Assembly: GCA_023266245.1 (NCBI GenBank)
Contig: JAHFRO010000167.1
Span: 1 to 5,322, forward strand
Direction: 5' to 3'
Source of the DNA: Betaproteobacteria bacterium
GTDB lineage: Bacteria; Pseudomonadota; Gammaproteobacteria; Burkholderiales; SG8-41
DNA length: 5,322 nucleotides
Of this stretch, positions 1 through 5,322 are shown piece by piece (position 1 is the first letter of the stretch; each line of letters begins with the position of its first letter). The translations under genes and the position numbers were made by a program. The notes under the pieces were generated by a model, which worked only from the letters and a program-made list of their open reading frames with translations, searched no databases and was not told the origin of the DNA.

Positions 1-241
1 TGCCGACGCCCGCGAGCGGCGGGCCGACATTGCCTGCAGGAACCTCGCTCGCATCGGGAACCGCGTGACACAGCAAGCAGTTACCCGCATCGCGGCCCAG
101 CACCACTGCACGACCGCGTGTTGCATCGCCAGGCCCACGCGTGAGCGGCACGCGGATCTGCCCGCTCTCGATGCGATAGGCGACAAGTGGGTCGGCGGCG
201 AACGCAGCAGATGAGCAACTTGCGGCTAGCACAATCACCAC
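1..241 (-). CDS. soxX: SoxX-like monohaem c-type cytochrome (partial, N-terminal 80 residues)
   Basis: The visible part is the N-terminus of a secreted c-type cytochrome; the rest lies beyond the left edge. A hydrophobic stretch ending SSAAFA-AD looks like a Sec signal peptide. It is followed by DPLVAYRIESGQIRVPLT, GDATRGRAVVLGRDAGNC, the haem-binding motif CLLCH (bases 65-79) and GNVGPPLAGVG. This order of DPLV, GDxxRGR, GNCLLCH and GNxGPxLxGVG is typical of SoxX, the small subunit of the SoxAX thiosulfate-oxidising cytochrome. The start is uncertain. GTG at 241 (or 238) gives a short signal peptide without a positively charged n-region. An in-frame GTG at 328, one base after the stop of the Mo subunit gene, would give a long Arg-rich n-region encoded by the repeat at 251-293. 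No in-frame ATG, GTG or TTG lies between 328 and 241. It may start a sox cluster, or serve as electron acceptor for the adjacent hydroxylase. The family call is good; the SoxX-specific role is less sure. Confidence 0.75.
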   Translation of the reverse strand, partial: MVIVLAASCSSAAFAADPLVAYRIESGQIRVPLTRGPGDATRGRAVVLGRDAGNCLLCHAVPDASEVPAGNVGPPLAGVG

Positions 242-250
242 AACCCGCCA

Positions 251-293
251 CCCGCGCCCGCTGCGCGCGCGACCCCTCCACGAGGAGGAGGGG
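251..293 (-). repeat. GC-rich two-hairpin REP-like repeat at the 5' end of the cytochrome gene
   Basis: Two adjacent inverted repeats are directly visible. CCCCTCC at 273-279 pairs perfectly with GGAGGGG at 287-293 across a 7-base loop. CGCGC at 253-257 pairs with GCGCG at 263-267 across 5 bases. Read on the minus strand, the layout is a CTCCCCTCC...GGAGGGG stem followed by a GCGC-rich stem and a GGGTGGCGGG tail. From memory this resembles short dispersed intergenic repeats seen in many beta- and gammaproteobacterial genomes. Only one copy lies in the window, so repetition itself is not shown. There is no T-run after the stems, so a simple intrinsic terminator is less likely. It lies between the stop of the Mo subunit gene (330) and the GTG at 241. 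Confidence 0.5.
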
Positions 294-329
294 AGTTTCT
301 CACTTTCAGACGCGCAACACGCGCTCACG

Positions 330-2489
330 CTATATCGTATAGCCGTGATTCTTGAGCGGCAGCGAGCGAATACGTTCCCCAGTGGCCGCGAAGATCGCGT
401 TGACGAGCGCCGGCGCGAGCGGGGTCAGCGGCGGCTCGCCCATGCCGCCCCAAAAGCCGCCGCTCGGCGCGAGCACCCCTTCGACCTTCGGCATGTCCTT
501 GATGCGCATCATCGGGTAGTCGTGGAAGTTCGACTGCTCGACGCGGCCGTTCTTGATCGTGCATTCGCCCCACAGCGCGGCGGTCAGGCCGTAAGTCACG
601 TTGCTTTCGATCTGCGCCATCGCCGCGTCGGAGTTCGCGACGTAGCCGGGATCAACCGCCACCACGACGCGCTTGATGTCGAGCTTCTTGTTGGCGCCCA
701 CCGAAACCTCGATCACGCCGGCGGTATAGCTGCCGTAAGCGTCCACTGCCGCGATGCCGCGATAGACTCCGGACGGCAGCGGATTGCCCCAACCGGCGGC
801 CTTGGCGCACGCATCGAGCACGCCGAGATACTTCGGCGATTTCGCGAGCAGCTCGCGCCGCATCTGATAGGGGTCCTTGCCGGCAGCACCCGCGATCTCA
901 TCGAGGAAGCACTCGCGGAAGAGCGGATTCTGCGAATGCGAGACCGAGCGCCAAGGGCCGACCGGAACGTGCGTGTTGCGCATCGCATATTCGACAAGGA
1001 AGTTGGGAACTGCATACGGGCTGTCGGCATAACAGGTCACGCCCGACGCATCGATGCCGTTCTTGATGTCCTCCGGCCGCACCCTGATGACCCACGATTG
1101 GGCCGCGATGCGCGCGTGCCAGCCGATCAGATTGCCGGACGCGTCAAGCGCCGCTTTCTGGCGGATCATCGCGACCGGGCGATAATTGCAGTGCTGCATG
1201 TCTTCTTCGCGCGACCACAGCAGCTTCACCGGCTTGCCCGGCATCTGCTTGGCGATCGCCACCGCCGGCCTGACGAAATCCTGGAACGCGCCGCGGCGCC
1301 CGAAGCCGCCGCCCAACTGCGTCTTGTAGACCTCGACGTTGGCGAGCGGCACGCCGGCAGTTGCGGCGGCCGCGGCGAGCGCGGCTTCCGCGTTCTGCGT
1401 CGGCACCCAGACCTCGACGCGGTCGCCCTTGATCAACGCCGTGCAGTTCATCGGCTCCATCGTCGCGTGGTTCAGGTACGGCGTGTAGTACTCGGCTTCG
1501 AGCACTTTGGCAGCTGAGGCAAACGCCGTTTCGACATCGCCGTTCTTGCGCGCGACCGCAGCTTTCGGGTCGTTGAGTCCGCCTTTGAGAAACTCCATGA
1601 TGCTGGCGCTGGAAACGTTGCCGTTGGCGCCTTCGTCCCACTCGATCTTGAGCGCCTCGACCGCCTGATTGGCGCGCCACCAGTTATCGGCAATGACTGC
1701 GACGGCCCCTTCGATCTGAACGACTTTGATCACGCCGCGCATTTTTTCAGCGGCGGAGCTATCCACGCTCTTTACCTTGCCGCCGAACACCGGGGACTGC
1801 GCGATCGAGGCATACACCATACCAGGCACCTTGACGTCCACGCCGAAGACCGCCTTGCCGACGACCTTGTCGGGAATGTCGAAGCGCTTGATCGGCTTGC
1901 CGAGCAGCTTCCAGTCCTTTGGATCCTTGAGCGCGACATCCTTCGGCGGCTCGATCTTCGACGCCGCTTCGGCGATCGCGCCGAACGTCGTTTTCTTGCC
2001 GCTCGGCCGATGCGTGATCACGCTGTTCTCGGCATAGCATTCGGACGCCGGTACATTCCATTTCTGCGCCGCGGCGGCGACCAGCATTTCGCGCGCGGTC
2101 GCCCCTGCTTTGCGCAGGTACAGGTTCGAATCGCGGATCGCGCGGCTGCCGCCGGTCGCCATCGTGACGTAGACGCGGTTGCGCCGCAGATGTTCGGCGG
2201 TCGAGGCAAACTCATACTTGACCTTGTTCCAATCGCATTCGAGCTCTTCGGCGACCAGCATCGGCAGGCCGGTCGAGCTGCCCTGCCCCATTTCCGAGCG
2301 CGCGACCCGGATAATGATGCTGTTGTCGGGATTCACGACTATCCACGCCGTGAGTTCAGCGCCTTTTTGCGCGGCGCCTGCTTTGGCGAGCGCGGCAGCC
2401 GGCAGATTGAATTCGAGCGCGAGCGCGCCACCGACCACGGCGGATTGCTTGAGGAAATCGCGGCGGGAACGATTGAGTGTGTTTTCCAT
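330..2489 (-). CDS. iorB: Molybdopterin-binding large subunit of an IorB-type Mo hydroxylase, Tat-exported
   Basis: This 719-residue protein is the catalytic subunit of a xanthine dehydrogenase-family enzyme of the isoquinoline 1-oxidoreductase beta / membrane aldehyde dehydrogenase type. It would hydroxylate an N-heterocycle or oxidise an aldehyde at a Mo-cytosine-dinucleotide centre. Residues 8-14 (SRRDFLK) plus a hydrophobic stretch form a Tat signal. Other landmarks are EMGQGSSTGLPMLVAEEL (66-83), an alpha/beta hammerhead region at about 200-290, GGGFGRR (393-399), WSREEDMQHCNYRP (from 425), PVGPWRSV (509-516) and the C-terminal GEPPLTPLAP with the likely catalytic Glu at 685. Length is normal for IorB and all main motifs are intact. 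The ATG at 2489 follows AGGGGGCG at a suitable distance, only 10 bases after the stop of the FeS subunit gene, so the two are almost certainly cotranscribed. The substrate cannot be read from the sequence. Confidence 0.93.
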   Translation of the reverse strand: MENTLNRSRRDFLKQSAVVGGALALEFNLPAAALAKAGAAQKGAELTAWIVVNPDNSIIIRVARSEMGQGSSTGLPMLVAEELECDWNKVKYEFASTAEHLRRNRVYVTMATGGSRAIRDSNLYLRKAGATAREMLVAAAAQKWNVPASECYAENSVITHRPSGKKTTFGAIAEAASKIEPPKDVALKDPKDWKLLGKPIKRFDIPDKVVGKAVFGVDVKVPGMVYASIAQSPVFGGKVKSVDSSAAEKMRGVIKVVQIEGAVAVIADNWWRANQAVEALKIEWDEGANGNVSSASIMEFLKGGLNDPKAAVARKNGDVETAFASAAKVLEAEYYTPYLNHATMEPMNCTALIKGDRVEVWVPTQNAEAALAAAAATAGVPLANVEVYKTQLGGGFGRRGAFQDFVRPAVAIAKQMPGKPVKLLWSREEDMQHCNYRPVAMIRQKAALDASGNLIGWHARIAAQSWVIRVRPEDIKNGIDASGVTCYADSPYAVPNFLVEYAMRNTHVPVGPWRSVSHSQNPLFRECFLDEIAGAAGKDPYQMRRELLAKSPKYLGVLDACAKAAGWGNPLPSGVYRGIAAVDAYGSYTAGVIEVSVGANKKLDIKRVVVAVDPGYVANSDAAMAQIESNVTYGLTAALWGECTIKNGRVEQSNFHDYPMMRIKDMPKVEGVLAPSGGFWGGMGEPPLTPLAPALVNAIFAATGERIRSLPLKNHGYTI

Positions 2490-2499
2490 GGTCGCCCCC

Positions 2500-2958
2500 T
2501 TACGCTTGCTTCGTCATGCCGGCAGCGGCGTGAATCGCAGCGCGCATGCGCTGATAGGTGCCGCAGCGGCAGATGTTGGTTATCGCCGCGTCAATGTCGG
2601 CGTCCGAGGGATGGGGCTTTCTTTTGAGCAGCGCCGCGGCCGCCATGATCTGGCCGCTCTGGCAGTAGCCGCACTGCGGCACCTGGAAGTCAACCCATGC
2701 TTTTTGCACCGGATGCGAGCCGTTGCGCGACAGGCCTTCGATGGTGACGATGCGCGTGCCGGCCACCGCTCCCACCTCCAGCGAACAGGAGCGCACCGGC
2801 TGGCCGTTGACGTGCACGGTACAGGCGCCACATCGCGCAATGCCGCAGCCATACTTGGTGCCGGTCATGCCAAGCACATCGCGCAACACCCATAACAGCG
2901 GCATGTCGGGCTCGACGTCGACCTGGTGTGACTTTCCGTTGATATTGAGTTGCATCAT
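2500..2958 (-). CDS. iorA: [2Fe-2S] subunit of an IorA-type Mo hydroxylase
   Basis: This 152-residue protein carries electrons from the Mo centre through two [2Fe-2S] clusters. The N-terminal ferredoxin-like domain has C38, C43 and C46 in YGCGIARCGACTVHVNG plus C58. The C-terminal helical domain has C96, C99, C130 and C132 in QCGYCQSGQ and NICRCGTYQRMRAAI. All eight expected cysteines are present and the length is standard for two-subunit IorAB enzymes. There is no signal peptide, so export probably depends on binding the Tat-carrying large subunit encoded 10 bases downstream. GGAGGAG at 2963-2969 supports initiation at ATG 2958 or at the next codon, ATG 2955; a strong site here suggests this is the first gene of the iorAB unit. 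Function as the partner of the next gene is secure; the physiological substrate is unknown. Confidence 0.93.
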   Translation of the reverse strand: MMQLNINGKSHQVDVEPDMPLLWVLRDVLGMTGTKYGCGIARCGACTVHVNGQPVRSCSLEVGAVAGTRIVTIEGLSRNGSHPVQKAWVDFQVPQCGYCQSGQIMAAAALLKRKPHPSDADIDAAITNICRCGTYQRMRAAIHAAAGMTKQA

Positions 2959-3045
2959 GGGTCTCCTCCAGCGTTAATTCGTGGTGAAACCGGATGACTC
3001 GCACACAGCTGCAGCGCAAGCCTGATCGTCCCCTCGGATCCTCTG

Positions 3046-3318
3046 CTACGCGCTACTGTGGCACAGGCTTGTTACGAGGCCGTGGCGGTGGGCAGAGCTA
3101 TTTTGTAGTCGAACAGCCTTGGTGAGCAAGTTATTCCGGCTGCCGGCCGGGGTCAAGCCGTGCCGGACGTTTTTGCACCAGCCGCATGGTGCAACGCGGT
3201 AGGGCGAAATCTGCGGCCCCGAATAGACAACGACCGGAATTTGCTCCTCGTCGCCGACCGTGACGTTCATCATCGCGCTCGACGAGGGCGGATCGCTGCG
3301 GGCGCTGGCCGAGCCCAC
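3046..3318 (-). CDS. Unassigned short coding-like frame, possibly a gene remnant
   Basis: The frame encodes about 90 residues from GTG 3318, or about 74 from the paired ATG codons just before NVTVGDEEQIPVVVY. I do not recognise the product. From the stop at 3364-3366 to about 3150 its third codon positions are mostly G or C, as in real genes of this window; after that the bias fades. The frame is also open upstream of 3318 back to 3364, with no usual start codon there. It contains PCGWCK, a CxxC pair that loosely recalls thioredoxin-like sites, but no thioredoxin fold can be traced. The peptide NVTVGD[EQ][EQ] also occurs in the C-terminal tail of the neighbouring cupredoxin-like protein. There is no signal peptide and only a closely spaced GGCGGAG before GTG 3318. 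It could be a decayed gene, a small unknown protein, or chance. Confidence 0.25.
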   Translation of the reverse strand: MGSASARSDPPSSSAMMNVTVGDEEQIPVVVYSGPQISPYRVAPCGWCKNVRHGLTPAGSRNNLLTKAVRLQNSSAHRHGLVTSLCHSSA

Positions 3319-3358
3319 GCACTCCGCCGCCTGTGAGGCCTCGAAGAAGATTGCCGTT

Positions 3359-3376
3359 CGTCCCTAGAGCGGGACG
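3359..3376 (-). terminator. Candidate hairpin terminator after the cupredoxin-like gene
   Basis: CGTCCC at 3359-3364 and GGGACG at 3371-3376 form a perfect 6-bp stem with a 6-base loop, beginning 4 bases after the TGA stop at 3381-3383. The position fits a transcription terminator or a 3' mRNA-stabilising hairpin. No T-run follows on the minus strand, so it is not a canonical intrinsic terminator. Confidence 0.35.
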
Positions 3377-3380
3377 CCTT

Positions 3381-4079
3381 TCAGGGAGCCTTCATCTCGA
3401 TCGTGACCCGCGCGGGCTGCTGGTCGCCGACTGTGACGTTCACCGGGACCGTGCCAAGGCGTTCGTGCCAGACCTGTAGCTTGTACTGGCCTGGCGGGAG
3501 ATTGTCGAACGCAAACTGCCCATCGGCGCCGGTGACCGCGTAAAAGGGGTGCGCCGCGACCACGACCCACGAGACCATCCAGGGGTGAAGGTCGCAGATG
3601 ATGCGCACGATTTCGGGCTTGGTGAACGTGATCGGGATGGTGCGGTCCTTCGGCTGCGTGAGATTGAACGAAACGTTAAGCTTCGGAGTGGAATGAATGT
3701 TGTGGAGCAGGCGGTCGCTATTCAGAAAGTCCACGGTGCCGCCCACGGGCACCACGACCATGCGGGGTATGTATACACACCCCTTCTGATCCATCTCCAC
3801 CTTTTTGGCCTGCGCCGGCCACGCCGCGTTGGGTGGCGGGTTTTCGAGCCATACCACGGTATTGCGGATTTCTTTCTGGGGAGATAACAACAAGTCCTCG
3901 GCGTCCTTCTGCGCGCCGCACAGATACTGATCGATGGTGATGTCGACTTTCTTCGGCACCGGAGCGGCACCGACGAAGACGACCTTGCCCTTGATGGCAC
4001 CGCCGAGGCTCTGGCCCGGCAGGCAGAGGAATCCGAGCAGCAACGCAGTCAGGCACCTCGAGAATCGAGTTCCTTTCAA
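3381..4079 (-). CDS. Secreted cupredoxin-like protein with carboxypeptidase-regulatory-like tail
   Basis: This 232-residue protein starts with a Sec signal peptide (hydrophobic core around residues 10-20, likely cut near 27). The middle is a plastocyanin-like beta sandwich: VVVPVGGTVDFLNSDRLLHN supplies a His (126 or 129), and CDLHPWM supplies C162, H165 and M168, the usual type 1 copper ligand set. The C-terminal part, from about HPFYAVTGADGQFAF to the end, with LPPGQYKLQVWHERLG, is a carboxypeptidase-regulatory-like domain. Proteins of this layout are often labelled methylamine utilization protein, but no mau genes are seen here. C54 and C101 could form a disulfide, which is inference. The start is TTG at 4079: there is no better in-frame start, and a strong purine-rich ribosome site precedes it. 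It may carry electrons in the periplasm. Copper binding is well supported by the motifs; electron partners are unknown. Confidence 0.82.
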   Translation of the reverse strand: MKGTRFSRCLTALLLGFLCLPGQSLGGAIKGKVVFVGAAPVPKKVDITIDQYLCGAQKDAEDLLLSPQKEIRNTVVWLENPPPNAAWPAQAKKVEMDQKGCVYIPRMVVVPVGGTVDFLNSDRLLHNIHSTPKLNVSFNLTQPKDRTIPITFTKPEIVRIICDLHPWMVSWVVVAAHPFYAVTGADGQFAFDNLPPGQYKLQVWHERLGTVPVNVTVGDQQPARVTIEMKAP

Positions 4080-4085
4080 TCGACA

Positions 4086-4094
4086 CCCCCCTTT
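4086..4094 (-). promoter_or_regulatory. Ribosome binding site supporting a TTG start
   Basis: On the minus strand AAAGGGGGG lies 6 bases before TTG 4079. It supports this non-ATG start for the cupredoxin-like gene; the peptide that follows, MKGTRFSRCLTALLLG, makes a sound signal peptide. Confidence 0.55.
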
Positions 4095-4189
4095 CGTTTC
4101 GCCCGCCGGCGATCATCACCGCCAGGCACATGTTGTCCTCCGGCCCTGAACTCGGATCGTGTGCGAGCGTAGCCCGCGCTGCCGGTGGG

Positions 4190-4387
4190 TCAAGAGATAG
4201 TTTCTTCCAATATGGTATCAGTAGTGTCCCTCCACTTGAAGCACAAATCGAGCTGCCAGTGCAGCCGGTAGAGCTCGGTGATCGTAAGCACAGGCAACGC
4301 GAAGTTGTTCGTCAGGAAGATGAGGGTCTTGCCCGACTCGCGATCTTTACATTCCCATCGGTAAGTCCGCCCACGCTGGACAGTGCG
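4190..4387 (-). pseudogene. IS4-family transposase remnant (C-terminal catalytic region)
   Basis: The 65-codon frame between in-frame stops reads, in part, ESGKTLIFLTNNFALPVLTI and ELYRLHWQLDLCFKW. This matches the conserved C-terminal region of IS4-family DDE transposases, recalled as TGKTLVFLTNNF, ALTI..LY..RWQVELFFKWIKQHL. In that family the stretch carries the YREK signature with the third catalytic acid, Glu. Here the Arg is His, the Glu is Asp and the Lys is lost, because similarity stops right after FKW (base 4232) and a different sequence follows to TGA at 4190-4192. The N-terminal two thirds and the first two Asp residues are absent. It has no start codon of its own and is clearly dead. 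It marks a past insertion and rearrangement between the two divergent genes. The family call is from memory of the motif; the exact IS is unknown. Confidence 0.7.
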
Positions 4388-4564
4388 CTATTCCATAGCA
4401 AGGGTGGAACAGGGTAAAGTGGACCTTCCTAGCTAGCATTGACAGGCAGGGGGGCAGACAAAGTGCTATTCGCAAGCGAAAATTCGTAGTCAGCGGAGCG
4501 ATAGAAAATCAAACTCGAGCAGCTCTCTGCGCTGGTCCTGAACCGGTCCCCACTCGGCGCGCTG

Positions 4565-5322
4565 GTGCGCTGGTTGGCGGGTATTCGTGCCTCCGTCCAT
4601 ACCAAACTCCTGGTCGGCTTCATGGTTGTCACGCTGCTGTTTATCACGATGGCGGTCGTGAGTCTACAGACGCTCGTGAGCACGACCCGGCAGAGCCAGT
4701 TGCTCGATCAAGCACACGAGAGGGTCAGCTGGTCCCAGCAGATCCAGCATGCGCTGGCGAGACAGATGCACTTCACGGCACTGGCGCTGCTTTCTCAGGA
4801 CGAGGTCGCGATCACGAAGATCTTGCGCGAGAACAACCGGTTCAATAGCATGCTTGCCAAGCTGGAAGCCGCGGGGGCCGCCGATCAACAGGGTCTCATC
4901 GAGCAGATCCGTTCCTCCCAGGACGACGCGATGGCCGCCGTCGCCGACATGGCGAATGCGATCCGCGATGGCAAGACCCAGGGCATGGACGATCGCGTCC
5001 GGCTCGGCGTCACGCTAGCGCTCCTGAACGGCCTGGAGCGGCTCGATGACGAAATTACGCTGCGAGTGGGACGACTCGTGGAGGCAGAGCAGAACCGAAT
5101 GGCTCGGCTGCGCGACAGTGTCAACGCCAGTAACCGCAGATCCCTGATCCTGACGACCGTCTTCGCGGTGAGCGCGGTGGTCCTCGCTTGGCTTTGCGGC
5201 TTCGTGATCTCATGGTCTATCATACTTCCAGTGCGGGAGGCACAGCGCTTCCTCGGTCACGTGGCGGCGGGCAACTTCGGACTTGGCATAACGGTTCCCA
5301 ACCGTGACGAATTCGGGGCTCT
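4565..5322 (+). CDS. Membrane sensor with periplasmic helical domain and HAMP domain (partial, N-terminal)
   Basis: The reading frame runs off the right edge. HTKLLVGFMVVTLLFITMAV is the first transmembrane helix. It is followed by roughly 160 mostly helical residues, a four-helix-bundle-like periplasmic sensor domain (SQQIQHALARQMHFTALALL, NRFNSMLAKLEAA and later segments). The second transmembrane helix, SLILTTVFAVSAVVLAWLCG, follows. The HAMP linker begins at ILPVREAQRFLGHVAAGNFG and reaches NRDEFGA, the typical HAMP end. The output domain lies outside the window. It could be a histidine kinase, a nucleotide cyclase, a diguanylate cyclase or a chemotaxis receptor. GTG 4565 is the first conventional start in frame. 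The frame is coding-like back to AAA ATC at 4505-4510, just after a TAG at 4502-4504, so the true start may be a non-standard codon near 4508. The next ATG, at 4622, would cut into the first helix. Confidence 0.82.
   Translation, partial: MRWLAGIRASVHTKLLVGFMVVTLLFITMAVVSLQTLVSTTRQSQLLDQAHERVSWSQQIQHALARQMHFTALALLSQDEVAITKILRENNRFNSMLAKLEAAGAADQQGLIEQIRSSQDDAMAAVADMANAIRDGKTQGMDDRVRLGVTLALLNGLERLDDEITLRVGRLVEAEQNRMARLRDSVNASNRRSLILTTVFAVSAVVLAWLCGFVISWSIILPVREAQRFLGHVAAGNFGLGITVPNRDEFGA

Larger units (their letters stand above)
2959..3380. other. Gap between cupredoxin and IorA genes; possible weak minus-strand promoter
   Basis: This gap of 422 bases separates the cupredoxin-like gene from iorA. 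It holds the iorA ribosome site (2963-2969), a hairpin (3359-3376) and a coding-like frame (3046-3318), each listed separately. On the minus strand TTGCTC (3129-3124) and TACAAA (3107-3102) are separated by 16 bases. They sit in the only AT-richer patch, about 145 bases upstream of iorA, and could be a weak sigma70-type promoter. The match is poor (3 of 6 and 4 of 6). I saw no clear riboswitch, tRNA or IS end. Confidence 0.3.
4080..4504. other. Divergent intergenic region with IS debris
   Basis: This stretch separates the minus-strand cupredoxin-like gene from the plus-strand sensor gene, so both 5' ends face it. It contains a transposase remnant (4190-4387). A perfect TTGACA at 4439-4444 on the plus strand could be a -35 box for the sensor, but the best -10 candidate, TGCTAT at 4464-4469, is weak and 19 bases away. 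GGAG at 4495-4498 could be a ribosome site for the sensor. I see no intact gene or convincing terminator. Confidence 0.45.

Noticed and set aside
345..1517. Long plus-strand open frame of 390 codons antisense to the Mo subunit gene
   Set aside because: It is rich in Arg, His, Asp and Ala, as expected from the antisense of a GC-rich gene. The opposite strand encodes the clear IorB motifs, and the frame resembles no known protein.
2113..2132. tRNA T-loop-like string containing ggttcgaatc
   Set aside because: It lies within the iorB coding sequence and no acceptor stem, anticodon arm or CCA end can be folded around it.
2010..2895. Overlapping plus-strand open frames across the iorA/iorB junction
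   Set aside because: Both are antisense shadows of well-supported genes and have no recognisable domains.
2959..3380. Possible molybdenum-cofactor riboswitch upstream of iorA
   Set aside because: I could not find the multi-stem layout of the Moco RNA motif; a covariance-model search would be needed to exclude it fully.
3718..4131. Minus-strand frame overlapping the cupredoxin-like gene
   Set aside because: Its translation lacks any motif, whereas the alternative frame has the signal peptide and complete copper ligand set.
4130..4417. Plus-strand open frame in the divergent spacer
   Set aside because: It is the antisense of the IS4-family transposase remnant and shows no homology of its own.
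4231..4423. Inverted pair tccactt (4231-4237) and aagtgga (4417-4423) around the transposase remnant, as possible IS ends
   Set aside because: Only 7 bases match, the flanking bases diverge, and no target duplication is visible; chance is the simpler explanation.
1..5322. CRISPR array, phage attachment site or replication origin
   Set aside because: No regularly spaced direct repeats, integrase, tRNA or iteron clusters were seen.

Overview
The window is GC-rich (about 60%) with strongly GC-biased third codon positions. It carries a Tat-exported molybdenum hydroxylase, a SoxX-like cytochrome c and remnants of insertion sequences. This suggests a proteobacterium, probably an environmental beta- or gammaproteobacterium with respiratory or lithotrophic metabolism. 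The lineage is inference only; no rRNA or other taxonomic marker is present.

Layout. Most of the window (1-4079) is read on the minus strand, so transcription runs from right to left. In that order there are: a secreted cupredoxin-like protein with a regulatory-like beta-sandwich tail (4079-3381); a gap of about 420 bases with a candidate hairpin terminator and a short coding-like frame of unknown nature; a [2Fe-2S] subunit (2958-2500); a large molybdopterin-binding subunit (2489-330); and the start of a SoxX-like monohaem cytochrome c that runs off the left edge. A GC-rich two-hairpin repeat sits at the 5' end of the cytochrome gene. On the right, 4080-4504 is intergenic and holds a decayed fragment of an IS4-family transposase (4387-4190, minus). 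From about 4565 to the right edge, on the plus strand, lies the N-terminal part of a membrane sensor: two transmembrane helices, a helical periplasmic domain and a HAMP domain.

How the genes may work together. The FeS and Mo subunits form an IorAB-type (isoquinoline 1-oxidoreductase / aldehyde dehydrogenase-like) hydroxylase. Only the large subunit has a Tat signal, so the pair should be exported as a folded complex. In the periplasm its electrons could go to a small redox carrier, and a class I-type c cytochrome lies immediately downstream. The upstream cupredoxin-like protein is a second possible periplasmic redox protein. The SoxX-like gene could instead be the first gene of a sox cluster outside the window. 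The sensor is divergent and separated by IS debris, so a functional link to the oxidoreductase cluster is not shown.

No complete undescribed system is evident. The most unusual points are the pairing of IorAB with a SoxX-type cytochrome, the repeat at the start of that cytochrome gene, and the unassigned coding-like frame between the cupredoxin and IorA genes.
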